Assembly (NCBI GenBank): GCA_029378245.1
Contig: JARKIF010000015.1
Span: 558,001 to 622,000, forward strand
Source: Roridomyces roridus
Lineage: Eukaryota; Basidiomycota; Agaricomycetes; Agaricales; Mycenaceae
Reading direction: 5' to 3'
DNA length: 64,000 nt
Under the pieces are notes generated by a model. The model had not been told where the DNA came from. It worked only from the letters and a program-made list of their open reading frames with translations, and ran no database searches. Positions 10,134 to 21,457 of this stretch are shown here, piece by piece. Every line of letters begins with the position of its first letter. Positions within the stretch are counted from its first letter, which is position 1. Both the position numbers and the translations under genes were made by a program.

Positions 10134-11006
10134 ATGCGCCCATCCACCCGCGCTTCTCTTATTCTTCTCGCCTTTTTCGCCGCTCAAGCCCAGGCTGCTC
10201 CGAACGTCGCCCAGCGTCAAGTAGCTGTCCAATGCCCGCCGAGCGACAAGGGCGGCGTGGCGCTCACATCTTCTGAAGGTGCTGATGCCGGCTCGCCTGG
10301 CTTGGTGACCTGCACGTACGGGACCACTGCTACGGGTGGCGCTGGGTGAGTCCTAGTTTCTGAAGAAGACGGAAACGAAAATTAACCCAATGTATTCAGC
10401 CCATGCACATTTTTTCCCGCCGTGAGTCCCCCTATGCACCCTCACGGTTCACCCTCCAACCTAACCTCTCGCAGAACGGCTCCTTCTCCAGCGGCTCGTC
10501 TCAGTGCCCCGCGGGTATCGCCCAGGACCCCAGTGCGACGTGAGCGCCCATATCATTTCATGAAACACGTCGTACCGCTTTCTTACATGCATCATTCACT
10601 CCTCACTAGCACCGACGGCCTCTCTCTCGTTGGCTCCACCGGCCCATCGACAGCAGCAGCGAGCAACCCCTTCAGTGATGTCGCGCCCCCACCCGCGGCG
10701 TCCTCTGCCTCTGCCTCTGCTGCTCCTAGTCTATTACTGCCTCCGCCCCCGCCGGCATCAAATTCCGCATTCGCATTCCCATCTGCCTCATCTCCACCGC
10801 CTGCATCAAGCCAGGGCAGTGCACCCTCGAGTACCGCCCCGACCCCGAGTTCTAATGGCGGATCCGGAGGCAGTGCTAGTCCTAGCTCTCCTTCAAGCAG
10901 CCCGAGCCCAAGTGGGAAGGGCAACACCGCTTCCCGCACGCACGCATCCCTGCCCCAGACCCTTGTCATTCTGGGCGCTCTCATCCTCGGGACTTGCGTG
11001 CTTTAA
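10134..11006 (+). CDS. GPI-anchored Ser/Pro-rich secreted protein
   Basis: Four exons (10134-10345, 10400-10421, 10475-10539, 10610-11006) joined by GT-AG introns give 231 residues; the second exon is only 22 nt. Residues 1-21 are a signal peptide (LILLAFFAAQAQA). The next ~80 residues form a small domain with four cysteines (VQCPPS, VTCTYG, PCTFFPANGSFSSGSS, QCPAGI). The following ~110 residues are low-complexity Ser/Pro/Ala, likely O-glycosylated. The last ~15 residues are hydrophobic (LVILGALILGTCVL) after a small-residue and polar stretch, the usual GPI-attachment signal. I infer a cell-wall or membrane-anchored surface protein; its ligand or activity cannot be told. The start was chosen because the longer frame upstream (from 10008) lacks an earlier plausible start and would hide the signal peptide. 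Confidence 0.8.
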
Positions 11007-11301
11007 AAGGCGGTGGATGTATTGACCATGTACCGATATGCATTTATGATTTATCTGAGCCGCGTGGCTTTGTGTGAACCCGAGGCAGACGACTGAAAAT
11101 CCGTTTGTTTTGAGGAGCGAGTTGAGAATCAGATTGAAGACGGAGATCGAAGAGGTACTTGGAACGAAAGAAGCATTGTATCTTCACAATCGAGCTAAAT
11201 ATCAACAGGAAGTCACCTATACGAGCCTTGCCGTCGCTTCGGACCGCGGTTTTATAGAGCATTCAAACGGCTCGGGTTCGCTAATTGTTTATCGCAGTCA
11301 G

Positions 11302-13386
11302 TCAATGCGGGAACAAACACCAAGTACTCGGAACTCGCCTGATAACTCCAACGGTGTACTCGTACGACGGCTCGACGACCTCCCCATTTTCCCCGACTTT
11401 CTTCTTGATATCAAACACAGCCAAAACGGAGACGACGGCAATCCAAATCGACAACTCTGCCAGGTGTCTCCCGGGGCACGAGCTAACATGTTCTTTAGCT
11501 GAATATTGCGAAAGAGAGAAGAGTACTTGCCGTCGTCCGAGACCAAATGCAACCTCCGTGGGATCTGGAATTGTCGGATCGAGCTTTCCATCTTCTGTCA
11601 GGAAACGCTCCGGACGGAAGGTGTATGGGTCAGGATAGACGTTCTATTCGGTCCTCAGTATGTTGAAAAACGGAAGAATGGAGATTTCGGCGCGTACCTC
11701 GTCATGAAGGACTGCCCTAAATAATATGTGCTTGAGCCCAGAGCGTAAGATTTCACCGCCACTCACCAGACATTTGGAAACACGAAAGATTTTGCCGGAA
11801 TTCTATACCCAGAATACTCATCTTCAACACCGATGAAATGCGGCATAGCTAGCTGAAATCAGAACCCCGGTAGAACGCTGGAGTTGGAAACAAACCGAAG
11901 GGCGCCACGGGTTTCCACCTCAACACCTCCCTGACGAGGGCTGTCACATACGGCAAAGCCTCTTGAGAACTAAACTCGGGCAACCGTCCCGGACCTACAA
12001 CAGCATCAATTTCGCGCTGCGCCTTCTCCTGAGCGTCAGGATTTGATAGCATCGCAAGGAAAAAAGTCGCCAGCGCTGCGACGGTCGTGTCCGATCCGCC
12101 AGCGTACATCACCGCCGCGACATCCCGGACGGTATTTTCGTCGTAAGCGAAATCTGCGGTGTCGATGGCTTCGAGGGCGTTGGCGGTGAAACAAGGTAGG
12201 AGCTCGCCGGAACCCTGACGATGATATCACTCATAGTCACCGTGTTGCATCAAGTTGACATACCATTCGCCGTTTACTCTCCTCGAATGCGACGGTCCGC
12301 ATAGCATGGCTGTATTCTCTCCCCCGCTGAGCTACCCGTTGGAATCCCGCACCAGGCATCCACGCCGGGACGTGTTTGAGTATCGGGAGGAAGTTCTATG
12401 GGGAATTTTAACTCGAGAATGAGTTGTTGGAGTGTTCACTCACGACGAGATACGTCCCAGCAGCGGCAGCCTGCGCGCCGTGCTTGACCGCTTTCTCTGC
12501 CAAGGCTATGTATGGATCATTCGTGGATACGACGGGCAGTCCGTAGGCCAAAGGAATTATAACCTCGCCCGCCATTCTGAAAAATTTCTTCAACAGGATA
12601 TAGTGTTAGAAATTGAGGGATACAAACACTCTGATGTGTGCCGGGAAGTCATCCGGAGCGTCGAGGAGACGTCGCAGCAAGGCTCGCGCAGCTTGGGTGA
12701 TCTGTGGCTTGAAGGCCTTGGAGGCTGATACGTTGACGTGCTGGTTCATTAGACGCCGTTGGGTCCGCCTGAGCGAAGGTGAGGACGACGAATATGTTTG
12801 GGAGGACTACGAAAGCCGCACCATTCGTCTCCTGCACGCACGATAATCAATCTTGAATGGAACGAAGGAAGTGGACTGACCGTATCTCAACGTTGCTATG
12901 CATGCTGCGGTTAAGCAAGTCTCCGAAATCGCAGATGAGACTCACGTATGAGAAAATCCCATTCCATCAGCTCCAGAATCGGTATCGTTGGCCGGTCTGA
13001 ATATATCGAGGCCCTATTCTCCAACAGCGCCTCCATCGCCTCAAGGGATGACAAGACGACAACGGAAGTCCCAGCCATACTGAGGTGAATTACATCGGAA
13101 TCTGCCCGTCGTATGTAAGTTCAGAACCCGGGACGGGACCAGATCAAAGGATGGCGATAGAATTGAGATGCGTACCATATTTCCGACTCCATTCCATACA
13201 CGCCTCCCACATCCGCCGACCGCGGATATCTAGTACATTGCCAATGAGGGGGAGCTTGCTTGGTCCAGGGGGTAAGGGTGCCTTGGACCCGGAGCGCCGT
13301 GTACCCTTGCGCAGTAGCCAGACGAAGCAGATGGTCGACACCGTGAGCCACAGAGACGGCTCCTTGATGATGGTGGGGAGCGGCAT
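11302..13386 (-). CDS. Cytochrome P450 monooxygenase
   Basis: About 510 residues in 12 exons can be traced from the ATG at 13386 to the TGA at 11302. The hallmarks appear in order: an N-terminal membrane anchor (LWLTVSTICFVWLL), the hinge PLPPGPSKLPLIGN, the helix C motif YGDEWRTQRR, the helix I oxygen-binding motif AGGSDTT, the ExxR motif EVLRW, the PERF motif RPERF, and the haem-binding loop FGLGRRSCPGRH with its cysteine ligand. It would be an ER-bound haem-thiolate oxygenase fed electrons by a P450 reductase; the substrate is unknown. Helix C is restored only by two tiny exons, 24 nt and 10 nt, and the haem loop only by an intron with a GC donor (GCAAGT...TAG). All motifs are intact, so I read the gene as functional. 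Family membership within basidiomycete P450s cannot be assigned by eye. A longer in-frame start at 13452 exists but adds a non-hydrophobic N-terminus. Confidence 0.85.
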
Positions 13387-14050
13387 TGTGGATGCAATGC
13401 TCGTGCGATTCCTGTCGTTCCTCTTATTTAAAGGTGCTGATATTCCCACCATTCGACGTTGGGCGGGACCGCGTGTGAGAGCGGCAACGAGCGAGATCTA
13501 CGCCTGCCCATTTGGATTTACGTTGGCGGTTGGCTCCCGAGTCTGCCAATGGCACAAGTATCGGTGCTCACCTAGTAACTCTGCATTCGCAGTTGGGCGA
13601 TTGTGAAAGTTTTCGGCGGGAAGGCAGCGCGTGTGAGTTTCTGAGCTTTGCGGAAATGGGACCGTTTTCCCCTGGCAATGGTTTCTTCAACACGAGAGCA
13701 GTGAGGGAGAGAGATATCAAGCCTGCACACAGCTGTGGGACTCACCTTGCAGGCCGCGGGTGTCTCAACGGCGATGAAAAATCACGATAGCCATCCGGGT
13801 CCCCGCTCCGCCATTGGTAAGTACCCAGAAGGATGGCGTCGATGAGTTGTTGGGCGATGCCCTGGATTGACAGCGCATTGCACAGAGAGTCTCAGTCTGT
13901 AGCATTGGTAGCAAGTCCGTAGAAATGCACGTGGTGGTCGGGGACAAGAGCACAGTTGATCGGATGATCCGACGTTCCTGATGTTGTTTCAAATGCATCA
14001 GCAGCTGAGCACCGCCATTTTTGGGTGACAGCTGCGTCTTGACACCTACG
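13387..14050. other. Intergenic upstream of NLR copy 1
   Basis: No gene is supported. The last ~70 bp (about 13975-14050) resemble the sequences just upstream of NLR copies 2 and 3, with a shared GTTTCAAATGCATCAGC-like stretch, so promoter or first-exon sequence was duplicated together with the genes. Confidence 0.4.
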
Positions 14051-17000
14051 ATGACCTCGGCCTCGGCCTACACCCTTCTCAGTGCGTGCTACGCCTCATA
14101 CTCTCGTTCAACCAGTTCACTGACCAATCAACTCCAGTTCACTCTACCGAAGGAGCTCCTCTGCCGCCAGGCGGTCCCTTGGGCCGGCTGAAAGGCTCAT
14201 CGACTCTCTACGTCTCCATCCACCAAGAGGGCGCGGAGGTGCATCAGACTCCCAAGAAAAGTGAGCTTGGGACACCCTGGGACAGTCTGTATGTTCTGTG
14301 AGTACATGATCGAGTCTCTCGATCCGAGGGCTGATATGCGCCAGCTCTGCGAAATCCGAGTCTTCCAAGATATCTTTCCGCCTCATGCGTGATCCTTTTC
14401 TGCCGCGTGCGGACATTTGTCTGGGGACCAACGAGACAAATATTGGCTCTCTGCTGGCCATGTGCCCTCCGGATGACGAGTCGATCTGTGGGTTCACTCA
14501 CCACTTTTGTATGGTACAAATTTGATTGCCTCACAGATGCGAGGCTGGAAATCAAGCCCAAATCTCGGGATTCACAAACCAGCGGCAAGATCATTCTCTC
14601 TGTGCGCCTCGTGCGCCAGGTCGATCCGATTGAAAAAGCCATCGATGTGGCGAGGGTCTCGTCTAAACGTCTCGAATCTTCCCTCGGCTCGATCATCGAT
14701 AAGCTCGATATCCTTCTTCGTCTAGGTCACCGGTGATGCGATATCAGATGTAAGATTGCGCTCACGCGTGTGTTTCTGACTGTGCTGACCGGCACAGATC
14801 AATCCCTACTTCAGTATTGCGTGGAAGGTGCTCACCGTCGTGTATCAGGCAAATCGTCTAGCCTGCATCATCGGCACAAGCTAATCAATTAATCAGGTGG
14901 CAAAACGACAGAAAGAGGCCGACGAGAAACTGTTAAAACTTGTTGACACCATGGTCGATGTGTACTCGCTCATCCAGGAGACCGATTTCTTGGCAGATAA
15001 ACTGAAGAGTCTTGAGAAGACAGCTCTTGCGATCGCAAAACAGACAGTGGAATGTGCGTACTTCATACAAGAGTATACGGGATGCGGGTTTGGAGGTGAG
15101 TGCCATGTCTTTCAATTTCTGCATACCATATTGAATTGGACTGCGTGTAGGCCGGATGATTCGGACACTGCGGTCCGAGATGGACAAAAAGATAGACGGG
15201 CTGATCGAGACATTGGTTGATCTCAAGAAGTCTTTCGAGGGCCGTATGGTGGTGCATTCGTTGTTCATGTCCACAAAGATACTGCAGAAGGTTGAGAAAT
15301 TAGGTGTGTCCCGAAGTGCTTTGTGTTAATGTCCTTACGCGGCAGAGCAGACCCATCGGATACTCTGAAGAAACTGAATCCGGTGGACATGAACGCCAAT
15401 GCTCGCACAACATGCTTGGCCGGGACGCGCAGGGACATATTGGACACCATCCGCCATTGGGCATCCATCCCCGGGGCCGATCCCAACAGCCTCTTCTGGC
15501 TGTCCGGTGTTGCCGGCTCCGGTCAAAGCACCATTTCAACGACGATCGCGGAAACCTTCCGGCCGCTCGAGCGCCTCGGCGCCTTCCTGTTCTTTGACAG
15601 GAACAACCAGGTTCAGAGTCATCCCAATGGTGTCATTCGCACACTCGCATATCGGGCAGACAAACCCGCACATTGCCACTGCGATCTGTAGTGCCATTGA
15701 ACGCGACCCAGCAATCGTTAACGCGCCGATCCGGTCCCAGTTCCAGTGTTTACTCCTGGAGCCCCTTCAATCTGCCGAATCCAACATTGAGGGACCCATC
15801 CTCGTTGTATTGGATGCATTGGATGAATGTGGTGATCCGGTGTCGCAGGCTGGCCTACTCTTTGTCCTTGCCACCAAGGTTCCCCGTCTGCCCCAAAATT
15901 TCCGGTTCTTCATCACCAGTCGGGAGGAAAAAGACATCACAGATCAACTGCAGCACATATCCACTCGCATGCAGCTTGATGTCTCCACCGCTACACCCGA
16001 CATCTCGCGCTTCATCACTCACGAGATGGAATCAATCCGAAAATGTGAGGGCGACGATTTGCCACCAACTTGGCCCGGCACCCAAAATATCCACAGCCTT
16101 GTCGAACTCTCGGGAGGTCTGTTCATCTGGGCCTCCACTGCCACCGCATTCATCGCCGACTATGACCCTGAGGCCCGACTCCAGACTCTGCTATCCCATC
16201 ATTTCATTCCTGGCTCCAAACTGGATGGTCTGTATGCGGTAGCGCTGCGGAGCTCAGGACCCTGGGACTCTGATCCCCAATTTGCGGCAGACGCTCGTGC
16301 GGTGCTGGCGTGTGTAGTACTGGGGAAAATGCCCATGACTGACAAAATGATGGATGCCATCCTCTTCCCAGGCCGTTGATCTGCAGCAAGGGTGTTGAAG
16401 CACCTCCGCTGTGTCGTGCAGTGGAGTGGTTCTGGCACGGAGGCACGCACACTTCACCTTTCATTTGCAGACTACCTCACCGACTTGACTCGTTCCGGCG
16501 GGGAATCGTGGGCGTTTGATGGGGGGGAGCAACAAGCTGCTCTAGCTCTGCAGTGTCTTCGCGTGCTCAATCGCGAGCTCAAGTTTGATATCTGCAATCT
16601 TGAAGACTCCCACCTGCTGAATTCCGAGGTGGCGGACCTTGCCGATCGAATAGGGCGCCAGATCTCTTCCCAGCTGCAGTATTCCAGCTGTTTTTGGTCA
16701 CATCATGTTGAACAGGCACCTTCTGGTGACACAATTCTCAAGGAGTTGAGGATTTTCCTTGAAGCCAAATTTTTATATTGGCTCGAGGTGCTCAGCTTGC
16801 TGGGAGAGGTGTCCCGTGCGTCCGAAGCACTGCAGGCTGCGGCTCAGTATACCAAGGTATGTATTGACAGGCCCACTTGATTTTTCTTGAACTGTCACAT
16901 CAGGGCCACACGGAAGATCTCGAGGCCTTCATCTCTGAAGCAATCAAATTTGACGTTGTCTTTGCACCCGTCATCACACAAAGTGCTCCCCACATCTACC

Positions 17001-17451
17001 TGTCTGCCCTTGCATTCACACCTCACAAATCCATCATCGCAACACGCCTTACAGATCAATTCCCGCGCAAATTGACTTATAGCGGCCCGCTTGGTGCAAA
17101 CTGGCCGGCCCTCCAGAAAGTCTTGAGCGGGCACAGAGATCAGGTTCTATCGATGTGTTTCTCATCTGATGGTGCGCGCATAGTGAGTGGGTGTTGCGGC
17201 GGGGATATCCTTGTCTGGAATACTCGAACGGCACAGTGTGTGGTTAAGATGCACAAAACGGAGGTGGTCATGGTTGTGAAATTCACTCCCGATGACTTGC
17301 AGATTGTTTCTTTATCGGGCAGTGGAATCACCATTTGGAATGCGATCACTGGCGAGCCGCTCCTAGAGGTCCCAGAGGAGAAGATTTTTGACTTGCCAGA
17401 TTTCGCCAGCATGGATGTTTCGGCGGATGGCGCACAGATTGCCTTGGGGTC

Positions 17452-17712
17452 TGTTGGGAAATGAGCATTCGGCACATAGCCGCCTCGGCGATGCCTCGGG
17501 TAATTAGTAACCTTCGACTCACCTCGACTCAGAATTATGGAACACTTAGTAAGAATATTTCTCATATGACTCACAACTTGACTCACAGGATAGTATATAT
17601 ATGGTAGTTACAGAGGGAGTTCCTCACGAGCTTGTACCACCCAGCCTTACCGCTATTGTGTAAATCTTATTCTGATTAACCGGATCTCAGTGTGAACCCA
17701 CGAACTTCAACA
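17452..17712. mobile_element. Solo LTR, 261 bp, in NLR copy 1
   Basis: The insert begins TGTTGGGAAATGAG and ends CTTCAACA, the TG...CA form with short terminal inverted repeats (TGTTG/CAACA). It is flanked by the 5-bp duplication GGGTC (17447-17451 and 17713-17717). Removing the insert and one GGGTC restores the WD40 reading frame exactly (IALGSQGGSIQLRDTRTGEP), matching copies 2 and 3. This is the scar of an LTR retrotransposon that recombined out. It is unrelated in sequence to the chromovirus LTR at 38605. Confidence 0.88.
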
Positions 17713-18230
17713 GGGTCTCAGGGTGGGAGCATTCAACTGCGGGATACCCGAACTGGGGAGCCCGTTGTGATGTGGCAGGCACATGAATCCAGAATCGAAC
17801 GGATTCACTTCTGCCCTGCTTCTGCCCGTTGGTTGTCCACTTGTTCCGACCATGATGTGAGCATCTAGGACGCGGCAATGGGTTCGCGTGTGGTTGGTCC
17901 CCTGAAACACCCCGATACTGTGAGATGGATCCAATTCTCACCGGACGCTTCAACCCTGGTCACGAGCTGCGGGGACCATGTGTACCTCTGGAACGCAAAC
18001 ACGGGCAAGCAGGTCTCAAAGCAGAAGAGCCAGTACTCACACCTCACATTCTCCCCTGACGGCACACGCCTTGCTGGTGCAACAATCATGGGCAACGTCA
18101 AAATATGGGATCCAGTGACTGGCCAAGACATTGAGGGACCCCGGGAGCATGTCAACGATGTGACCTCGCTTTGCTTTTCCCCAAATGGCACTACGCTCGC
18201 CTCGGCCTCCTCCAGTACAATACACATATG

Positions 18231-18856
18231 TATGGGCGATATACTGTAAAATAATTACTACGATAACATCCCTTTCAGAGTGCAGGCTCTGGGTCGCATT
18301 TCAATTGTAATTCGGTGTTTGGATCCCATCTTGAGGGGTCGCGTCTTGGATAACATCTGCAGGATATTCACTCCTTTTCAAAAAGAGTCTTCGTGATTCT
18401 GCCGATGTGCCGATAATGTTGGCAGTGATGCGATACTGATAGGCTAAGTATTCCGAACTTGTTGGAATGCTTACTTTCTCTGTCTCGCACCTAATGCCCA
18501 ACCACTTTGGAAGTTGATATGATGCTTCCCTGAGTCTTTTAAGAAAATTCATACATGGCAGAGCATCAAATCTGGCAGTGCAAGCCAACTGAATATTTTG
18601 ATCTGCCATTTATCTTTTGAACCGAACCTCTGCACCATCAAATCTGCCGATACTCAATCAATCGGCATTCTAGCTAACGGCACTACACCACACCATGGAG
18701 GTTGAAATCCGGGGAGTTGTTGGAACCAAGTTGAAACCGTAAGAAATGTTGTACTCCAAACGTCGACCAACCTGGAGTTGTGCTCGAAACCCGGGTTACC
18801 ATATGCACATGCCATCCAAATGAGTCCCAATAATTATTTTACAGTATATGTGCCAT
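18231..18856. mobile_element. 626-bp MITE in WD40 region of NLR copy 1
   Basis: The ends are inverted repeats sharing ATATACTGTAAAATAATTA next to outer TATGGGCG / GCCATA. NLR copies 2 and 3 lack the insert at the same site and read ACACATATGGGATG or similar. The flanks ACATATG (18224-18230 and 18857-18863) fit a 7-bp target duplication, though one base either way is possible. There is no transposase frame. A minus-strand frame at 18301-18609 has no recognisable content. The superfamily is undetermined. Confidence 0.75.
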
Positions 18857-19769
18857 ACATATGGGATGCCGAGGGTGAGCCAGTGGAGACTCCGATGAAT
18901 CAGAGGATATTGATTCACGATGATGGTGCTCCCACCTGGATCGATTTCTCCAGTGATGGGACCCGATTTGCGTATGGGACTTCCCGCGGAATGTTGACCA
19001 TCCGGGACACGGAAACAAGTGTGCAGCTCCTCGACTGCCCTGGACCTGAGCCATTCCTCAACAAGGGTATTCACATCTCCTCTGTCCATTTCTCTCCTGA
19101 CGGAAGTCTCGTTGCTGCTGTCATGGACTCCAACAACTGTGCAGTTCACATATACAACACCCAGACACTAGCTGAGGTGGCCATCTTAAGGCATCCAGTG
19201 AAGCCTGACTCAGATCGCCTAGGTTTCCTTTATGGAGCCCCTGTTAGTGACATGCAGTTCTCTGAGGATGCCACCGAGATCACTACAATCACTCTCCGTA
19301 TCTGGGACTCTCAAAATGGCACCTTGATAACAGAGATTGAAGACACCCACCAGCAGGCTCATGGATTCCACAGCCTTCACTTTTCACCAGACTCCATGCG
19401 AATCGTCGCGGACGCCAAGCGATTGGCCGAGGGGGGAGGGAAAGCTCTCACATCGGTATTTGGGACACACTCACTGGCCGGCGTATCTGTGGAGAGGCCT
19501 TCCTCCAACCGATTTCGGCTGTGCAGTTCTCCCCCAATGGGCTATCTCTCGCGGTGGGGACGAGGGAGGGTCAAATCTTTGTTTTGGAAGGCGAGACTAT
19601 GCGCCCGGTCTTGGATCCCCTCAGCGGACATACCACATCTGTCCGCTGTTTGCGGTGGATGCCCAACGGAACACACATCGCTTCAGTTTCTTGGGATAAA
19701 ACCATTCGTTTCTGGGATATCCGAGCTCCATTCGAGGTACGTCTGGTTCCAAATGCCCCCTTCTCTCAC

Positions 19770-21198
19770 GTCGGAAAAACCCCAAAATGCTTACACAGGA
19801 TTATAATTGATTACGGGATTGCCGTGGATTTCAACCCGTTGTAATCAACCCGGGGTGGATTCTAACCGTTTGAAATCCGTTCTGAGCTGACCCCTGGTTC
19901 ACAACGGCTTGCCAGTGCTTATGGGATTGGTTGGCTACAGTTGAGAACCAGGGGACAGATAGAAATTAAAGCTGTGTCACATGCGACAGGTGCTAGCGCT
20001 CATTCCTCAAGGCCACGGAAACGGAAATTCGAGACAAGCCAGCGTTTCGTCCAGAGTGGAGCCATGACGTCAGGTTTGATCCGTCAAGGTGGGAGTCCGA
20101 GAACACCCGATTGCTACCGCACCTTTCCTCTCTCCAGAGTCCAGTCCCAGGCGCACCTAATACCTCCTCGTTGCCCACCTCCTCGTTGCCCACCTCCTCA
20201 ACATCCTCAGCACCGTCGCTCTCACTGTCGACTCTTACCTCACGTCTTGGAGCCTCTTACCTCATCCTGTGTGGTGGAGAGTGGGGCCGTGGGGCAGGTG
20301 GAGCTCCGGGTATATAAGAGACGAGCTGCGGCACCGTTTCTTGTCCACAACCACCATGCCCCTGGAACCACTCACCCTCCAATGCCCCCAATCACGGCGC
20401 AGCTGTCACGGATTTGCACTACGACGAGTATGACGCTATCGCACGGGAGGGCCAGACCTCATTGTCAAGGTATGTCCTGCATGTCCCGTCGGCCCTCTTG
20501 CTGATACCTCTCAACTAAAGATTTTGTCATCGCCAAGTCGTGGGCCGCCAACGGGATGAAGAAGCTCGGGTTATCTTTCAGAATGGCTAGTGCCACAGTG
20601 CCACTCGGATCCTCCTCCGGTATGTCCTCTCCGTTCCTCCTTATTCTGTGCTCGTTCTCTTCACTGGCCATCTCGTCAACCGACACCGTCTTCTGGTATA
20701 CCTACTATCTGCTGCTCCTTATCTATACTCATATGTTCACTAGCTACCTTGTCAACCGACACCGGGTCCTTCGCAACCCTCTTGAGTGCTGTCACCGCAT
20801 CCGTGTCCATCCTTCTCTCCTCACGACTGTCGATCTTCTCCCCCGCGTCGTTGACCCCATCTCCCTGATCACCGCGGCAACCCGTGGCACCGTCGCGCAC
20901 CACTGGCCGTTCGAGTGGATCCTCGCGTTGAGTATGTGGTGTATGTAGATAGTGACAGGTCGGTGCTCGTGCCAGTGCGCCGACCCAAATGTATTTTTTT
21001 TATTGCCTAATGAAGCCCATTATAATGGATTGTGAGTGTCGTTTGGGTGGCAAGGCTGTGATCCGTTGCAATTCACCCTCTGTATTGTAAGCGGTTCTAA
21101 TCCTAAAGTGATGCGACAGAAGCCGCGAAATTATTATGGGATTACAACGTCTTGTATTCGCTTACATGCCTATCTAATCAGATCTGGATTTTTCCGAC
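19770..21198. mobile_element. 1.43-kb TIR element in last intron of NLR copy 1
   Basis: Compared with the short last intron of NLR copies 2 and 3, copy 1 holds an extra 1429 bp that begins GTCGGAAAAACCCC and ends with the inverted GGATTTTTCCGAC. The target duplication is unclear, perhaps AC. Inside is gene-like material: a TATATAAG box at 20310-20317, an ATG about 40 bp later, and stretches with plausible splice sites (for example GTATGT at about 20470 and TAAAG at about 20519). No product is recognised, and both strands stay open around 20465-20686. It could be a non-autonomous DNA transposon carrying a captured gene fragment. The inverted termini argue against a plain intron expansion. Confidence 0.65.
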
Positions 21199-21457
21199 AC
21201 ACTCATCTCGAATACAGAGCAACTCCGCACTCCAGGCGCATTTAGGACACTGCCCTATATTTGGTTTGACTGGGGACACGGACGGCTGGGTTATGAACAC
21301 GGCATCGGAACGAATGTTTTGGGTCCCCCCTTGGCTACGCGAGGGTCTCTACTTCCCGCGAAACACGCTGGTGATTCGGGACCGGCGGGGAACGACGAAG
21401 CTGGATCTCAGTCAATTCGTTCACGGAACTGAATGGACGAATTGCATTGAATCCTGA

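Larger units (their letters stand above)
14051..21457 (+). pseudogene. NLR copy 1: NACHT-WD40 protein, broken
   Basis: This is a STAND/NLR-type gene, the class that includes fungal incompatibility and immune receptors. The order is a beta-rich, possibly C2-like N-terminal region (STLYVSI, LRLILSF), a helical region (WKVLTVVYQ, VAKRQKEADEKLLKLVDTMV), a NACHT ATPase (GVAGSGQST, LDALDECGD, FITSREEKD), a long WD40 domain with many FSPDG and IWD motifs, and a final exon at 21199-21457 (MFWVPPWL, FPRNTLVI, FVHGTEW). It is disabled several times. The Walker A lysine is Gln (15524-15526). A frameshift lies near 15653, where copies 2 and 3 read AYWL. Stops lie at 16377-16379 (CGA to TGA against copy 2) and 17866-17868 (TGG to TAG), and a frameshift near 19430 breaks the last WD40 repeats. 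It also carries a solo LTR (17452-17712), a MITE (18231-18856) and a TIR element (19770-21198). The N-terminal start is uncertain. Confidence 0.85.

Noticed and set aside
10592..10984. 130-codon minus-strand frame over the GPI-protein gene
   Set aside because: It is antisense to a Ser/Pro-rich coding exon whose composition keeps the other strand open.
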